Shown: one piece after another, positions 4,631 through 5,926 of the stretch
Layout of the letters: every line of letters begins with the position of its first letter
Numbering within the stretch: position 1 is the stretch's first letter
Source of the DNA: an archaeon
GTDB lineage: Archaea; Asgardarchaeota; Heimdallarchaeia; Hodarchaeales; S146-22
Assembly (NCBI GenBank): GCA_024276395.1
Contig: JAJRXH010000511.1
Span: 1 to 5,926 of the forward strand
DNA length: 5,926 bases
Direction of reading: 5' to 3'
Notes under the pieces: model-generated
The model's input: the letters and a program-made list of their open reading frames with translations, nothing else
Told to the model about the DNA's origin: nothing
Databases searched by the model: none
Translations under genes and position numbers: made by a program

Positions 4631-5926
4631 ATGGTGAACAGACACATGAAAAAAGCTTGGCATGCAATCCCAGAGACTGAAGTGCTCAAGATCCTTAATG
4701 TCACACCGGAAAAGGGATTAGATGAGACCGACGCTGCCAGACGCCTTCAACAGTATGGGAGAAATGAAATTCTTCTAGAAAGCAAGCAGTCTCCCCTCAA
4801 GATCTTCTTTGAGCAGTTTAAGGACATGCTAGTAATCATCCTCATCATTTCATTAATCATCAGCAGCATCTTAGGAAGTGGTATCATTGAAGGCACCAAA
4901 CCCGACCCCGAACTGTTCATTGATGCCATTGCCATCACGGTCATTGTCTTGATCAACGCAGTCCTTGGATTTTATCAGGAATTCAAGGCCGAGAAGGCAC
5001 TAGAAGCCCTAAAGCGAATGACAGTACCCAAGGCAATCGTCCTTAGAGGAAGAAAATGGAAAGAAATTGATGCACGATTACTAGTTCCCGGAGACATCAT
5101 TAGACTTGAACAAGGAAGTTCCGTTCCAGCTGACGCACGCCTCCTAGAAGCTTATAATTTGCGAGTTGATGAATCTCTCCTCACTGGAGAGTCGCTTCCT
5201 GTTTCGAAGAACTACACCATTCTTCTTCCAGAACAAACAGCAGTCGCCGACCGACTTAACATGGTCTTTCTCGGCACGACCATCGTTAAGGGAAGAGCCA
5301 TTGCTGTTGTCACTGAAACTGGATTAAATAGCTCTTTTGGGAGAATTGCTGCCGCTTTGCAAGAAGCAGAAAGAGAAGAAACACCCCTACAGCAGCGTCT
5401 AGATCAACTAGGAAAAAGACTCGGTGTTGTAATCTTAGCGGCTTGTGCAATGATCTTTGGCTTAGGTCTGATGTTTGTCAACGAAGACCCGAAAGAGCTT
5501 TTCATTGCCGCGGTAGGTCTTGCAGTCGCTGCCATACCTGAAGGACTTCCCGCTGTTGTTACCACTGCTTTAGCAATCGGAGTTCAGAGAATGGCTAGCC
5601 AGAAGGCAATAGTCAGAAGTCTTCCTGCAGTTGAAACGCTTGGTAGCACCGATGTCATCTGCAGTGATAAGACTGGTACCATCACAGAAAACACGATGAC
5701 CGTCCGCGAAGTCGTCTGTGGTGTATCAACTCTCCAGAAATTCGAAATTACCGGAAAGGGGACCACACCTAGCGGTGAAATTAGAATTGGAAATGAAAAA
5801 GTCCATAACCTTAACAAGTATCCACTTCTCAAGAAAATCATTGAAATCTCAATCATTTGCAACAACAGTCAAGTCACCGTTGAAAACAATGAAATTAAAG
5901 CACTTATTGGTGATCCTACCGAAAAT
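4631..5926 (+). CDS. P2A-type (SERCA-like) Ca2+-transporting P-type ATPase, N-terminal 432 residues
   Basis: Hand translation is open from ATG 4631 to the right edge (exactly 432 codons; about half of a roughly 900-residue protein). Order of parts: N-terminal cation-ATPase domain (8-60), membrane segments 1 (about 62-82) and 2 (96-117), actuator domain (about 131-230) with the TGES dephosphorylation loop at 185-188, segments 3 (264-282) and 4 (289-318), then the phosphorylation motif CSDKTGT with catalytic D346. Segment 4 carries VAAIPEGLP (299-307), the SERCA form of the ion site, with E304 matching the calcium-binding glutamate; this favours Ca2+ over H+, Na+/K+ or heavy metals. The last residues, GDPTE (428-431 and onward), lie in the nucleotide-binding domain. 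The enzyme would pump Ca2+ across the cytoplasmic membrane using ATP. The signature reads DKTGTIT instead of the common DKTGTLT, a conservative change. A second in-frame ATG at 4646 is a possible start; the TATA position favours 4631. Confidence 0.93.
   Translation, partial: MVNRHMKKAWHAIPETEVLKILNVTPEKGLDETDAARRLQQYGRNEILLESKQSPLKIFFEQFKDMLVIILIISLIISSILGSGIIEGTKPDPELFIDAIAITVIVLINAVLGFYQEFKAEKALEALKRMTVPKAIVLRGRKWKEIDARLLVPGDIIRLEQGSSVPADARLLEAYNLRVDESLLTGESLPVSKNYTILLPEQTAVADRLNMVFLGTTIVKGRAIAVVTETGLNSSFGRIAAALQEAEREETPLQQRLDQLGKRLGVVILAACAMIFGLGLMFVNEDPKELFIAAVGLAVAAIPEGLPAVVTTALAIGVQRMASQKAIVRSLPAVETLGSTDVICSDKTGTITENTMTVREVVCGVSTLQKFEITGKGTTPSGEIRIGNEKVHNLNKYPLLKKIIEISIICNNSQVTVENNEIKALIGDPTEN

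Noticed and set aside
4747..4956. Minus-strand reading frame of 69 codons
   Set aside because: Antisense to the well-supported P-type ATPase; its Met/Ser-rich composition is typical of a shadow of a membrane region.
5584..5865. Minus-strand reading frame of 93 codons
   Set aside because: Antisense to the phosphorylation domain of the ATPase, whose plus-strand motifs are unmistakable.

Overview
The window looks archaeal, most likely from an Asgard-type lineage. This is an inference from gene content and promoter style; there is no rRNA or other lineage marker here. The supporting points are an Elf1-family (eukaryote-type) transcription elongation zinc-ribbon protein, a probable longin/roadblock-like domain fused to a membrane transporter, archaeal TATA-like boxes about 25-38 bases before most start codons, no Shine-Dalgarno sequence before almost any gene, and T-rich stretches instead of hairpin terminators. 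The composition is AT-rich.

Layout, left to right. (1) A minus-strand major facilitator superfamily (MFS) transporter starts at 1415 and runs off the left edge. Its C-terminal tail looks like the first part of a longin/roadblock sensor or adaptor fold, cut by the window edge. (2) An 83-base divergent promoter region separates it from a plus-strand 181-residue protein with four cysteines. (3) A second plus-strand gene, 168 residues, appears to start at TTG and to be leaderless; I do not recognise it. (4) It converges on a minus-strand 375-residue tetratricopeptide-repeat (TPR) protein with a GTG start. (5) Next on the minus strand is the Elf1-like gene, with the clearest TATA box in the window. 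(6) A gene-free region of about 400 bases (4229-4630) holds the elf1 promoter, a perfect 16-base tandem duplication, a triple TCAACAC motif, an inverted repeat, and the promoter of the last gene. (7) A plus-strand P2A (SERCA-like) Ca2+-transporting P-type ATPase begins at 4631 and is cut by the right edge in its nucleotide-binding domain.

The genes do not form an obvious operon. Most appear to be single units with their own promoters, arranged as two divergent pairs (MFS/Cys protein and elf1/ATPase) and one convergent pair (168-residue protein/TPR protein). No CRISPR array, insertion sequence, tRNA or rRNA was seen. The most unusual item is the transporter with the apparent longin/roadblock-like tail, which would place a small-GTPase-type adaptor or sensor fold on a membrane carrier.
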